Of a stretch of DNA of 64,000 bases, positions 40,958 through 49,095 are shown piece by piece (the stretch's first letter is position 1; each line of letters starts with the position of its first letter). The DNA is taken from positions 4,278,001 through 4,342,000 of the forward strand of contig NZ_OZ245041.1 of NCBI RefSeq assembly GCF_965224175.1, read 5' to 3'. The position numbers were made by a program, and so were the translations under genes. Below the pieces are notes generated by a model, which saw only the letters and a list, made by a program, of their open reading frames with translations, searched no databases and was not told the origin of the DNA. This stretch comes from Kordia sp965224175 (lineage in GTDB: Bacteria; Bacteroidota; Bacteroidia; Flavobacteriales; Flavobacteriaceae).

Positions 40958-42124
40958 ATGAACTCACAACATATAGAAACACAGGCGATTCGAACACAAC
41001 TTGAACGCTCAAGTTTTTTAGAACATTCCAATCCATTATACCTTACGTCTAGCTTCGTGTTTGAAGATGCAGAAGATATGCGAGCTTCTTTTGCAGAAGA
41101 AAAACAACGCAACATTTACAGTCGATTCACAAATCCAAACACGTCGGAATTTGTATCTAAAATATGCAAACTAGAAGGCGCAGAAGACGGACATGCGTTT
41201 GCAACAGGAATGTCTGCGGTATTTTCCACATTTGCAGCATTACTAGATAGCGGAGATCATATTGTATCCTCTCGATCTATCTTTGGTTCTACCAATAGTT
41301 TATTTACCAAGTTTTTACCAAAATGGAATATCAAAACAAGTTATTTCAAAGTAAATGAAATTGATAAGATAGAATCATTAATTCAACCCAACACAAAAAT
41401 ACTCTATGCGGAATCGCCTACGAACCCAGCAGTTGATATTTTAGATTTAGAAGTACTAGGAAAAATTGCCAAAAAGCACAATCTCATCTTAATAATAGAC
41501 AATTGTTTTGCAACACCGTATTTACAGCAACCCATAAAGTTTGGTGCCGATTTAGTTATTCATTCCGCTACAAAATTGATTGATGGTCAAGGTCGTGTGT
41601 TAGGAGGTGTAACTGTCGGTCGTGCCGATTTAGTTCGAGAAATATATTTGTTTGCAAGAAACACAGGTCCGGCATTATCACCATTCAATGCGTGGGTTTT
41701 ATCCAAAAGTTTGGAAACTTTAGTCGTTCGTGTAGATCGCCATTGTGAAAATGCATTAAAAGTTGCAGAATTTTTAGAAAATCATTCAAAAGTAAATTGG
41801 GTCAAATATCCTTTTTTACCATCGCATCCGCAATATAAAATTGCCAAAAAGCAGATGAAACTTGGAGGAAATGTGGTTTCGTTTGAAATAAAAGGTGGCG
41901 TTGATGAAGGAAGAAAATTTCTAAACAGTATAAAAATGTGCTCGTTATCGGCAAACCTGGGAGATGCACGCAGTATTGTAACACATCCAGCATCTACAAC
42001 ACACAGTAAACTATCGGTAGAAGATAGATTGGAAACAAGTATCACAGATGGACTCATTCGTGTATCTGTTGGACTTGAAAATGTAAATGATATTATTGAA
42101 GATTTAAACCAAGCGTTAAAGTAA
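40958..42124 (+). CDS. metZ: trans-sulfuration PLP enzyme, O-succinylhomoserine sulfhydrylase / cystathionine gamma-synthase type
   Basis: 388 aa. YSRFTNPNTSEFVSKICKLE, GMSAVFSTFAALLDSGDHIV, ESPTNPAVDILDL, the PLP Lys in HSATKLIDGQGRVLGG (~207), and TTHSKLSVEDRLETSITDGL. Length and the short N-terminus fit MetZ/MetB rather than MetY. It is therefore a second homocysteine-forming (or cystathionine-forming) enzyme beside MetY in the same operon direction. Whether it uses sulfide or cysteine, and an acetyl or succinyl ester, cannot be decided by eye; the neighbouring metX suggests O-acetylhomoserine. Confidence 0.9.
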   Translation: MNSQHIETQAIRTQLERSSFLEHSNPLYLTSSFVFEDAEDMRASFAEEKQRNIYSRFTNPNTSEFVSKICKLEGAEDGHAFATGMSAVFSTFAALLDSGDHIVSSRSIFGSTNSLFTKFLPKWNIKTSYFKVNEIDKIESLIQPNTKILYAESPTNPAVDILDLEVLGKIAKKHNLILIIDNCFATPYLQQPIKFGADLVIHSATKLIDGQGRVLGGVTVGRADLVREIYLFARNTGPALSPFNAWVLSKSLETLVVRVDRHCENALKVAEFLENHSKVNWVKYPFLPSHPQYKIAKKQMKLGGNVVSFEIKGGVDEGRKFLNSIKMCSLSANLGDARSIVTHPASTTHSKLSVEDRLETSITDGLIRVSVGLENVNDIIEDLNQALK

Positions 42125-42207
42125 TTCACATTTTAGGTCTGAAACTTTAATAATATAACACTTTTTAACTCAAAAAAATGTATGTCTTTCTAAAAAAAAG
42201 GAATACA

Positions 42208-42241
42208 TTTGACAAATAACCTATTAAGTCTATAGGGTAAT
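42208..42241 (+). promoter_or_regulatory. promoter/operator of the sulfate-assimilation operon
   Basis: TTTGACA (42208-42214) and, 16 bases after TTGACA, TATAGG. The spacer and its right edge form a dyad CCTAT-N7-ATAGG (42220-42236), flanked by CTATT ... AATAG. A repressor of the Rrf2/CymR kind would be sterically well placed here, but no such gene is in the window. Confidence 0.45.
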
Positions 42242-42261
42242 AGTATTTTAATTAAAGTGAA

Positions 42262-42513
42262 ATGATTTTAAATCAAATAGTTAGAAATAAAAGCGATTAC
42301 AAAACAGATATGAGTTCTGAAAAACCATTACGAAGTTTTGTCAAATCAATCAGTTGGAGAATTATAGGAACCTTAGATACGATTCTTATTTCTTGGTTGA
42401 TTACAGGAACCTTAAGTATGGCTTTTGCAATTGGATCAATAGAAATGATAACAAAAATGGTCTTATACTTTTTCCATGAAAGAGTATGGAACACTATAAA
42501 ATGGGGAAAATAA
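42262..42513 (+). CDS. DUF2061 small membrane protein at the head of the sulfate-assimilation operon
   Basis: 83 aa (or 67 aa if ATG 42310 is the start). The core LRSFVKSISWRIIGTLDTIL, TGTLSMAFAIGSIEMITKM and FFHERVWNTIKWG are the DUF2061 signature: two short membrane helices. It is commonly found next to cys genes, as here, directly before cysH (one base between stop and start), so it is presumably linked to sulfate uptake or reduction. No sulfate permease of known type is in the window. Mechanism unknown. Confidence 0.85.
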   Translation: MILNQIVRNKSDYKTDMSSEKPLRSFVKSISWRIIGTLDTILISWLITGTLSMAFAIGSIEMITKMVLYFFHERVWNTIKWGK

Positions 42514-42514
42514 G

Positions 42515-43129
42515 ATGCAAATAGATATTGAAAAAATAAACGAAATACTACGGGACAAAACACCTGTTGAAATAATTTCTTGGGCAATGCAACAAGAAGG
42601 AAAAGCAGTTGTGACTACAAATTTTAGACCGTATGAAGGCGCCATTTTACATGCGTGTACGCAAGTCAAGTCTGATATTGATGTTATTTGGTGTGATACA
42701 GGATACAACACACCAAACACATACAGACATGCAGAAGACTTAATAAAACTATTAAAATTAAATATTGATTTATATGTGCCCAAACAGACTGCTGCACATA
42801 GAGATATAGTATTAGGAATTCCGAATGTCGATGATGAAAAACATAAACTATTTACAGAGCAAGTAAAGTTAGAGCCTTTTAAACGTGCCATGGAATTTCA
42901 TGCTCCAAAAATTTGGTTTACAAACTTAAGAAAAGGACAAACATCGTTTAGAGATTCTATAGACATTGTATCACTTGGAAACGATGGAGTTTTAAAAGTA
43001 AGTCCTTTCTATCATTGGTCAGATGAAGAAATAGATGATTATTTGGAAACGCATCAAATTCCAAACGAATTCACATATTTCGACCCAACAAAAGTATTAG
43101 AAAATAGAGAATGCGGATTGCATTCATAA
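42515..43129 (+). CDS. cysH: phosphoadenylyl/adenylyl-sulfate reductase
   Basis: 204 aa of the PP-loop/thioredoxin-dependent family that reduces activated sulfate to sulfite. TTNFRPYEGAILHACTQV, the helix VIWCDTGYNTPNTYRHAEDL, WFTNLRKGQTSFRD and the C-terminal catalytic Cys in RECGLHS. The Cys-Cys...C-x-x-C iron-sulfur ligands that mark APS reductases are absent, pointing to a PAPS-type enzyme, yet no APS kinase (cysC) is present in the operon. Immediately followed by cysD and cysN. Confidence 0.92.
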   Translation: MQIDIEKINEILRDKTPVEIISWAMQQEGKAVVTTNFRPYEGAILHACTQVKSDIDVIWCDTGYNTPNTYRHAEDLIKLLKLNIDLYVPKQTAAHRDIVLGIPNVDDEKHKLFTEQVKLEPFKRAMEFHAPKIWFTNLRKGQTSFRDSIDIVSLGNDGVLKVSPFYHWSDEEIDDYLETHQIPNEFTYFDPTKVLENRECGLHS

Positions 43130-43139
43130 GCGAAAAGAC

Positions 43140-44045
43140 ATGAGTACGAAAGTATTACAAACAAACATATTAGAAAGTGAAGCTATTCATATTTTTAGAG
43201 AAGTAGTTGCACAATTTGAAAAGCCAGTATTGTTATTTTCTGGAGGAAAAGATTCCATTACGCTTGTAAGATTAGCGCAAAAAGCATTCTTTCCAGCAAA
43301 AATTCCATTTCCACTAATGCACATTGATACAGGTCATAACTTTCCTGAAACAATAGCATTTCGTGACAAACTTGTTGAAAAATTAGGACTGCAACTCATT
43401 GTGAGAAATGTGCAAGACAATATTGATGCAGGAAAAGTAATAGAAGAAACTGGAAAATACGCAAGTAGAAACATATTGCAAACAGAAACTTTGCTAGATG
43501 CCATTGAAGAATTTGGTTTTGATGCTTGTATTGGTGGCGCCAGAAGAGATGAAGAAAAAGCTAGAGCGAAAGAACGTATTTTTTCGGTAAGAGACGATTT
43601 TGGACAATGGGATGAAAAAAATCAACGTCCAGAAGTATTTGATATGCTTAACGGAAAGATTAATCTAGGACAAAATGTACGTGTATTTCCAATATCAAAC
43701 TGGACAGAACTTGATGTGTGGAGTTATATCGAAAAAGAACAAATAGAAATTCCATCTATCTACTTTGCACATACAAGAGCTACTTTTTTAAGAGATGGAT
43801 TGATTTGGTCTGCAGATGATGAAGTTGTGTACAGAGAAGAAGACGAAGAAATAGAAGAACGCGTCATCAGATTCAGAACTGTTGGAGATATGAGTTGTAC
43901 GGCAGCTGTACTTTCAAATGCTTACGACATTGCTTCAGTAGTACAAGAAATCAGACAATCTACAATCTCTGAACGTGGTGCACGAATAGATGACAAACGT
44001 TCGGAAGCAGCAATGGAAAAAAGAAAACAACAAGGATATTTTTAA
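43140..44045 (+). CDS. cysD: sulfate adenylyltransferase subunit 2
   Basis: 301 aa, ATP-PP-loop subunit of ATP sulfurylase: PVLLFSGGKDSITLVRLAQK (PP-loop SGGKDS near 37), MHIDTGHNFPETIAFRD, ARRDEEKARAKERIFS, and the C-terminal GARIDDKRSEAAMEKRKQQGYF-type end, conserved in CysD. Makes APS from sulfate and ATP together with the CysN GTPase encoded next. Ten bases separate it from cysH; the 154-base gap to cysN contains repeated AGCTAACAGCTAA words and no terminator. Confidence 0.96.
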   Translation: MSTKVLQTNILESEAIHIFREVVAQFEKPVLLFSGGKDSITLVRLAQKAFFPAKIPFPLMHIDTGHNFPETIAFRDKLVEKLGLQLIVRNVQDNIDAGKVIEETGKYASRNILQTETLLDAIEEFGFDACIGGARRDEEKARAKERIFSVRDDFGQWDEKNQRPEVFDMLNGKINLGQNVRVFPISNWTELDVWSYIEKEQIEIPSIYFAHTRATFLRDGLIWSADDEVVYREEDEEIEERVIRFRTVGDMSCTAAVLSNAYDIASVVQEIRQSTISERGARIDDKRSEAAMEKRKQQGYF

Positions 44046-44049
44046 AAAC

Positions 44050-44195
44050 CAGCTTTTAGCTATTGGCAGTTAGCCCTTAGCAAACAAATCAAAGAATTAA
44101 CAAAAAAAGAAGTCAATATAGTAAATACTAAATCCTGACTTTTAAATGAAACACACATATACTAATAGCTAACAGCTAAAACCTAACAGCTAAAC
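44050..44195. repeat. low-complexity AGCTAACAGCTAA intergenic repeats between cysD and cysN
   Basis: TTTTAGCTATTGGCAGTTAG near the left end, and ACTAATAGCTAACAGCTAAA with AACCTAACAGCTAAAC at the right end, are variants of one word. No ORF or hairpin terminator is seen in this stretch. Confidence 0.45.
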
Positions 44196-44199
44196 AAAA

Positions 44200-45447
44200 A
44201 TGGACGTACTAAAAATAGCAACCGCAGGAAGTGTTGATGATGGAAAAAGTACCTTAATCGGTAGAATATTATACGACACACAATCTTTAACAGAAGATAA
44301 ACTTGAAGCCATAGAAAAAAAGAGCAAGCAAAGAGGATTTGATTATCTCGATTTTTCTCTAGCAACTGACGGATTGGTCGCAGAACGCGAACAAGGAATT
44401 ACTATAGATGTTGCACATATTTATTTCTCTACAGCAAACAGAAGTTACATCATTGCTGACACACCTGGACACGTAGAATATACAAGAAACATGGTTACTG
44501 GAGCGTCAACATCACAAGTAGCCATTATTTTAATTGATGCTAGAAAAGGCGTGATAGAACAAACTTCTCGTCATTTTTACATCAATAACTTATTACGCAT
44601 AAAAGATATCATTATTGCGGTTAATAAAATGGATTTAGTAGATTTCTCTGAAGAAAAATACAATGCTGTTCAGGAAGAAATTCAAACACTAATCTCAAAA
44701 ACGACATACAAAGAACAAAATATTACAACGATTCCTGTGAGTGCATTGCAAGGTGATAATGTTGTAGCAAAATCTCAAAACATGCCATGGTATACAGGAA
44801 AAACGCTGGTAGAACATTTAGAGCAAATTCAAACACAAAATGTATACGAAGAAGCGCAGACACGTTTTCCTGTGCAAACAGTGATCAGACCAAAAACAAC
44901 CGATTATCATGATTTTAGAGGATATGCAGGAAAACTATATGGAGGAGATATTTCAGTAGGAGATGAAGTAGCAGTTTTACCTTCTGGGACACAATCAAAA
45001 GTGAAACAAATTTATTTCTATGATGAAGAGTTTGACAAAGCGGGAAGAGGAAGTTCGATAACGCTAACATTAGAAGATGATGTTAATGTAAGTAGAGGAG
45101 ATATGATTGTAAAAGTTGCTGAAAAACCAACGGTTAGCAAAGAATTGCAAGCTACAGTTTGTTGGATGGACAAAAAACCATTAACAGCCAATACAAAATA
45201 CAGTTTGCAACATGGTGTACACAATGTATTGGCAAAGATAGTAGATGTGAATACAGTAGAAGAAACTAATTTTTCTGGAGTCAAAACACCAATATCTCAA
45301 CTTCAACTCAATGAAATCGGAAATATTCAGTTGAAACTTAATAAACCCTTGTTTTTTGATAGCTATCAAGAAAATAAACACAATGGCGGATTTATACTAA
45401 TTGATTTACAAACCAATACAACCGCAGGAGTAGGATTTATTAACTAA
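44200..45447 (+). CDS. cysN: sulfate adenylyltransferase subunit 1 (GTPase)
   Basis: 415 aa, EF-Tu-like GTPase that drives APS formation by CysD. G1 GSVDDGKST (~11), G2 EQGITIDVAHIYF, G3 ADTPGHVEYTRNM, G4 AVNKMDLVDF, G5 VSALQGDNV. Two beta-barrel domains follow (TVIRPKTTDYHDFRGYAGKL and onward). There is no C-terminal APS-kinase domain as in CysNC fusions. The next feature downstream, beginning 13 bases after the stop, is a Met/Cys leader ORF and attenuator before sulfite reductase. Confidence 0.96.
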   Translation: MDVLKIATAGSVDDGKSTLIGRILYDTQSLTEDKLEAIEKKSKQRGFDYLDFSLATDGLVAEREQGITIDVAHIYFSTANRSYIIADTPGHVEYTRNMVTGASTSQVAIILIDARKGVIEQTSRHFYINNLLRIKDIIIAVNKMDLVDFSEEKYNAVQEEIQTLISKTTYKEQNITTIPVSALQGDNVVAKSQNMPWYTGKTLVEHLEQIQTQNVYEEAQTRFPVQTVIRPKTTDYHDFRGYAGKLYGGDISVGDEVAVLPSGTQSKVKQIYFYDEEFDKAGRGSSITLTLEDDVNVSRGDMIVKVAEKPTVSKELQATVCWMDKKPLTANTKYSLQHGVHNVLAKIVDVNTVEETNFSGVKTPISQLQLNEIGNIQLKLNKPLFFDSYQENKHNGGFILIDLQTNTTAGVGFIN

Positions 45448-45459
45448 AATAAAAACACG

Positions 45460-45540
45460 ATGAATCATTCAACAAAACATACAATTCAATGCATGTCAAT
45501 GTGTTGCAAAAACATCTTTCTAAGAACAAAAGGAATATGA
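45460..45540 (+). CDS. leader peptide C, Met/Cys leader before sulfite reductase (26 aa)
   Basis: MNHSTKHTIQCMSMCCKNIF followed by LRTKGI. The centre Cys-Met-Ser-Met-Cys-Cys (codons 11-16) carries the regulatory codons. The codons for T-K-G contain CAAAAGGA (45527-45534), exactly complementary over 8 bases to TCCTTTTG (45573-45580), the 5' arm and loop edge of the terminator that follows. The segment begins ~20 bases after the last Cys codon and ends four bases before the stop codon, the same arrangement as in leader A. It lies inside the operon, between cysN and sulfite reductase, so it would set the level of the downstream half separately. Confidence 0.75.
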   Translation: MNHSTKHTIQCMSMCCKNIFLRTKGI

Positions 45541-45567
45541 CGTGAAAAACGTATCCATATATGTAAT

Positions 45568-45606
45568 AAAAGTCCTTTTGAAACACCATTCATTAGGACT
45601 TTTTTA
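45568..45606 (+). terminator. attenuator C before sulfite reductase
   Basis: AAAAGTCCT / AGGACTTTT stem (45568-45576 with 45595-45603) with an inner TGAA/TTCA helix and a T run. It ends 20 bases before the sulfite reductase ATG, so it is not a simple end-of-gene terminator. Confidence 0.82.
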
Positions 45607-45625
45607 ATACTTGAAAATCAAACAA

Positions 45626-47719
45626 ATGCAAAGCTTTAGAACAGAAATAGAAAACCCGATTGTCGAAAAAGACATCATCGAATTAGAACAAAAAATTCGT
45701 CAATTCAAAGAAGGAAAGGTAGACGAAGAAAAATTTAGAAGTCTTCGTTTAGCACGCGGTGTTTATGGTCAACGACAACATGGCGTACAAATGATTCGCA
45801 TCAAACTTCCATATGGAAAAGTGTCAAGTGCGCAATTGCATAGAATAGCAGATGTAGCCGACGAATACTCAACAGGAAGACTACACATTACAACGCGTCA
45901 AGACATACAAATTCATCATGTAAGTTTAGATCGAACACCAGAATTGTGGGCGCAACTTGAAAAAGATGATATCACTTTGAGAGAAGCTTGTGGAAATACC
46001 GTGAGAAATATTACAGCAAGTGAAACTGCCGGAATCGACATTGACGAACCATTTGATGTGTCGCCATACGCAGACGCAACATTCAAATTTTTCTTGCGCA
46101 ATCCAATTTCACAAGAAATGGGTAGAAAATTCAAGATTGCCTTCTCCGCTACAGAAAAAGATACAGCACTCACTTACATTCATGATCTAGGGTTTATAGC
46201 AAAAATTGAACATGGAGTTCGTGGTTTTAAAGTATTATTAGGTGGCGGATTAGGCTCTCAACCAAGACATGCAGACGTATTGTATGATTTTTTAGCTTCG
46301 GATGAAATCATTCCGTTGATAGAAAGTGTATTGCGAATATTTGATCGTCATGGTGAACGTGCAAAAAGAGGAAAAGCACGCATGAAATTTCTAATCAAAA
46401 GTATAGGTTTAGATGCGTTTGTAAAATTGATAGATGCAGAGCGAAAAGCACGCTCTCAAGCAAAAGTTGTCATTGAAACGGAAGACTTTGAAGTTGCGCC
46501 AAAATTTCAAGAACATACTTACAACATTAAAACTACTATTGATACAACAAAGTATCAAAAATGGAAAGAAACTAATGTAATTCCTCAAAAACAACAAGGA
46601 TTATTTGCCATTGGAATTCGTGTGCCTTTGGGCGATTTTTATACAGATAAAGCACGATTACTTGCCAATTTAATCCAAAAATATGCTGCTGATGAATTGC
46701 GATTTACCTTGCGTCAAAATATTCTTATTCGTCATGTTAGAGAAGCTTTATTGCCATTTTTCTATCAAGAATTACAAAAACTAGGATTTGCAGCATCTGG
46801 TTACAACAAACTAATAGATATTACTGCTTGTCCAGGAACAGATACTTGTAATCTTGGAATTGCTAGCAGTACAGGAATTGCAACAGAATTAGAAAAAGTG
46901 ATTGCAGCCGAATATCAAGATTTTATCTCAACCAAAGATATTACCATAAAAATAAGTGGTTGTATGAATGCTTGCGGACAACACAATATGGCAGAAATAG
47001 GTTTTCAGGGAATGACAATAAAATCAGGGAAACTTATTGCGCCAGCACTACAAATACTACTTGGTGGCGGTATTTTGGGAGATGGAAAAGGTCGTTTTGC
47101 AGATAAAGTTTTAAAAATACCAAGCAAACGCGGACCAAAAGCTTTGCGTCAAATTTTGGACGACTTTAAAACAAATGGTCTACCCAAAGAATCCTTTTTG
47201 AACTATTATGAACGAAAAGAAAAATCATACTTCTACAACCTATTAAAACCACTATCTGATAGTACTGAACTTCAAGAAAATGACTTTATAGATTGGGGAA
47301 ATGAAAAACCATATATAAAAGCAGTTGGAATCGGAGAATGTGCAGGCGTTGTAATTGATCTTATTGAAACTCTATTGTTGGAAAGTGAAGAAAAAATAGA
47401 AAACGCTACAGCAACATTGCGCCATCAGCAATACAGTGATAGTATTTATCATAGTTACGCAGCCATCGTCAATTCGGCGAAAGCTTTGTTACTCTCGGAA
47501 CAACAAAAAACAAACTCGCATGCAACAATTATCAATCAATTTGATGAGGTATTTGTCGCCACAAAAAAAATAGAGTTACCTGAGACGTTTGCATCATTTA
47601 TCTACCAAATACAACAAAATGAACCTACAGAAACCTTTGCTAAAAATTATCTAAGAGATGCTGTTTGGTTTTTACAACAACTTAAAAATTACAGAAAGGA
47701 GGCACTTAATCATGTATAA
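45626..47719 (+). CDS. ferredoxin-type nitrite/sulfite reductase with C-terminal HEPN-like domain
   Basis: 697 aa from ATG 45626; a TTG start at 45611 is less likely. Reduces sulfite to sulfide with siroheme and a 4Fe-4S cluster. Two half-repeats each with a beta-grasp part: GVYGQRQHGVQMIRIKLP, GRLHITTRQDIQIHHV, then LRFTLRQNILIRHV. Cluster and siroheme Cys lie in TACPGTDTCNLG (~400) and SGCMNACGQHNMAEIG (~445). Residues ~567-697 form an extra all-helical domain (YSDSIYHSYAAIVNSAKALL) that looks HEPN-like, an unusual addition. Operon context (cysHDN, siroheme genes, ferredoxin) marks it as assimilatory sulfite reductase. cobA starts inside its last codons. Confidence 0.9.
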   Translation: MQSFRTEIENPIVEKDIIELEQKIRQFKEGKVDEEKFRSLRLARGVYGQRQHGVQMIRIKLPYGKVSSAQLHRIADVADEYSTGRLHITTRQDIQIHHVSLDRTPELWAQLEKDDITLREACGNTVRNITASETAGIDIDEPFDVSPYADATFKFFLRNPISQEMGRKFKIAFSATEKDTALTYIHDLGFIAKIEHGVRGFKVLLGGGLGSQPRHADVLYDFLASDEIIPLIESVLRIFDRHGERAKRGKARMKFLIKSIGLDAFVKLIDAERKARSQAKVVIETEDFEVAPKFQEHTYNIKTTIDTTKYQKWKETNVIPQKQQGLFAIGIRVPLGDFYTDKARLLANLIQKYAADELRFTLRQNILIRHVREALLPFFYQELQKLGFAASGYNKLIDITACPGTDTCNLGIASSTGIATELEKVIAAEYQDFISTKDITIKISGCMNACGQHNMAEIGFQGMTIKSGKLIAPALQILLGGGILGDGKGRFADKVLKIPSKRGPKALRQILDDFKTNGLPKESFLNYYERKEKSYFYNLLKPLSDSTELQENDFIDWGNEKPYIKAVGIGECAGVVIDLIETLLLESEEKIENATATLRHQQYSDSIYHSYAAIVNSAKALLLSEQQKTNSHATIINQFDEVFVATKKIELPETFASFIYQIQQNEPTETFAKNYLRDAVWFLQQLKNYRKEALNHV

Positions 47720-48488
47720 ACCAAAACTAACCATATTAGGAGCCGGACCAGGCGACGCGGAACTCATCACAATTAAAGGAGTAAAAGCATTACAAAAAGC
47801 CAATGTTGTATTATATGATGCTTTGGTGAACAGAGAATTACTAGAATATGCGTCAAGCGCGAAACATATTTTTGTGGGAAAACGAAAAGGATTCCACAAA
47901 TACACTCAGGATGAAATCAATGAAATTATTGTAGAAAACGCATATAAATTTGGGCATGTCGTTCGCTTAAAAGGTGGTGATCCATTCATTTTTGGCCGTG
48001 GAGCCGAAGAAATAGAATATGCCAAAAGCTATGGGTTAGAAACTGCCGTAATTTCAGGAATCTCATCGGCTATTGCGGTTCCTGCAAACTTAGGAGTGCC
48101 ATTAACAAAACGTGGTATTTCAGAAAGTTTTTGGGTCATTACAGGAACAACGTCAGCACGAAAACTATCTAAAGATGTTGCCTTAGCAGCACAATCTTCT
48201 GCAACGGTAGTAATTCTGATGGGAATGAGTAAGCTCTCAGAAATCGTTACACTATTCAAAATAGAAGGAAAACATAAAACTCCTGTAGGAATCATTCAAA
48301 ATGGAACTACCGACAACGAAAAATCAGTTTTTGGAACGGTAGATTCTATCATAAAAAAAGTAAAAGATAAAAATATCACAGCGCCTGCAATTATTGTCAT
48401 TGGAGAAGTTGTGAATGAAGCAACACAACAAATAAGTAATCGTACAGCAATCAATAAAAAAACATTTCCACTACAAAAAGTAATCTAA
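47712..48488 (+). CDS. cobA: uroporphyrinogen-III C-methyltransferase
   Basis: 258 aa from ATG 47712, overlapping the sulfite reductase end by eight bases. A frame extension to 47658 is rejected. Makes precorrin-2 from uroporphyrinogen III with two SAM, first step to siroheme. Motifs: LTILGAGPGDAELITIKG (~5-22), VRLKGGDPFIFGRGAEEIEY (~85-104), SGISSAIAVPANLGVPLTKRG, VVILMGMSKL and IIQNGTT. It supplies the cofactor for the upstream reductase; the next gene continues the pathway. Confidence 0.95.
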   Translation: MYKPKLTILGAGPGDAELITIKGVKALQKANVVLYDALVNRELLEYASSAKHIFVGKRKGFHKYTQDEINEIIVENAYKFGHVVRLKGGDPFIFGRGAEEIEYAKSYGLETAVISGISSAIAVPANLGVPLTKRGISESFWVITGTTSARKLSKDVALAAQSSATVVILMGMSKLSEIVTLFKIEGKHKTPVGIIQNGTTDNEKSVFGTVDSIIKKVKDKNITAPAIIVIGEVVNEATQQISNRTAINKKTFPLQKVI

Positions 48489-48492
48489 AATT

Positions 48493-49086
48493 ATGGAAAC
48501 AAATGAACTATATCCAATCTTCTTAAAAGTATCTCAACTCAATGTTTTAATTGTTGGAGGCGGTAATGTCGGACTAGAAAAATTAAGCTTCTTATTAAAG
48601 TCAAGTCCGAATGCAAAAGTAGCGTTGGTCGCACCTTTTATACGAGAAGAAATAAAAATACTAGCAAAAACACATTCAACAGTAACACTCATAAAAGACG
48701 TATTTGCAAATGAATATTTAGACGAAAAACATATTGTCATTGCAGCTACAGATGATCAAATGGTTAACCTAAACATATTCTTAGAAGCTAAACGAAGAAG
48801 CTTGTTAGTAAACTTGGCAGATCAACCACAATACTGTGATTTCTATTTAGGTGGAATTGTCACAAAAGGGAATGTGAAAATTGCAATATCAACCAATGGA
48901 AAATCGCCTACAACAGCAAAACGTTTACGTCAATTTTTTGAACAAGTTATTCCAGAGAATATAAATAATCTTGTGCAAAACTTACACAGGTATCGAAAAA
49001 CACTCAAAGATGATTTTGAATATAAAGTAGATACACTAAACGAACTTACAGAAACACTATTAGACAAAAAAGAGCAAGTGCATTAA
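48493..49086 (+). CDS. precorrin-2 dehydrogenase / sirohydrochlorin ferrochelatase
   Basis: 197 aa, corresponding to the N-terminal half of CysG or to yeast Met8. NAD-binding VLIVGGGNVGLEKLSFLL (~18-35), AATDDQMVNLNIF, LVNLADQPQYCDFYLGGIV, and STNGKSPTTAKRLRQFFEQ near 140, the conserved ferrochelatase stretch. Completes siroheme synthesis after CobA, four bases upstream. Together the pair replaces the fused CysG of enteric bacteria. Confidence 0.92.
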   Translation: METNELYPIFLKVSQLNVLIVGGGNVGLEKLSFLLKSSPNAKVALVAPFIREEIKILAKTHSTVTLIKDVFANEYLDEKHIVIAATDDQMVNLNIFLEAKRRSLLVNLADQPQYCDFYLGGIVTKGNVKIAISTNGKSPTTAKRLRQFFEQVIPENINNLVQNLHRYRKTLKDDFEYKVDTLNELTETLLDKKEQVH

Positions 49087-49095
49087 ATCTAAATT

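Noticed and set aside
42178..42219. Short ORF (MYVFLKKRNTFDK) before the cysH operon as a possible fourth leader peptide
   Set aside because: It has no internal Met or Cys codons, overlaps the putative promoter, and no terminator follows before the DUF2061 gene.
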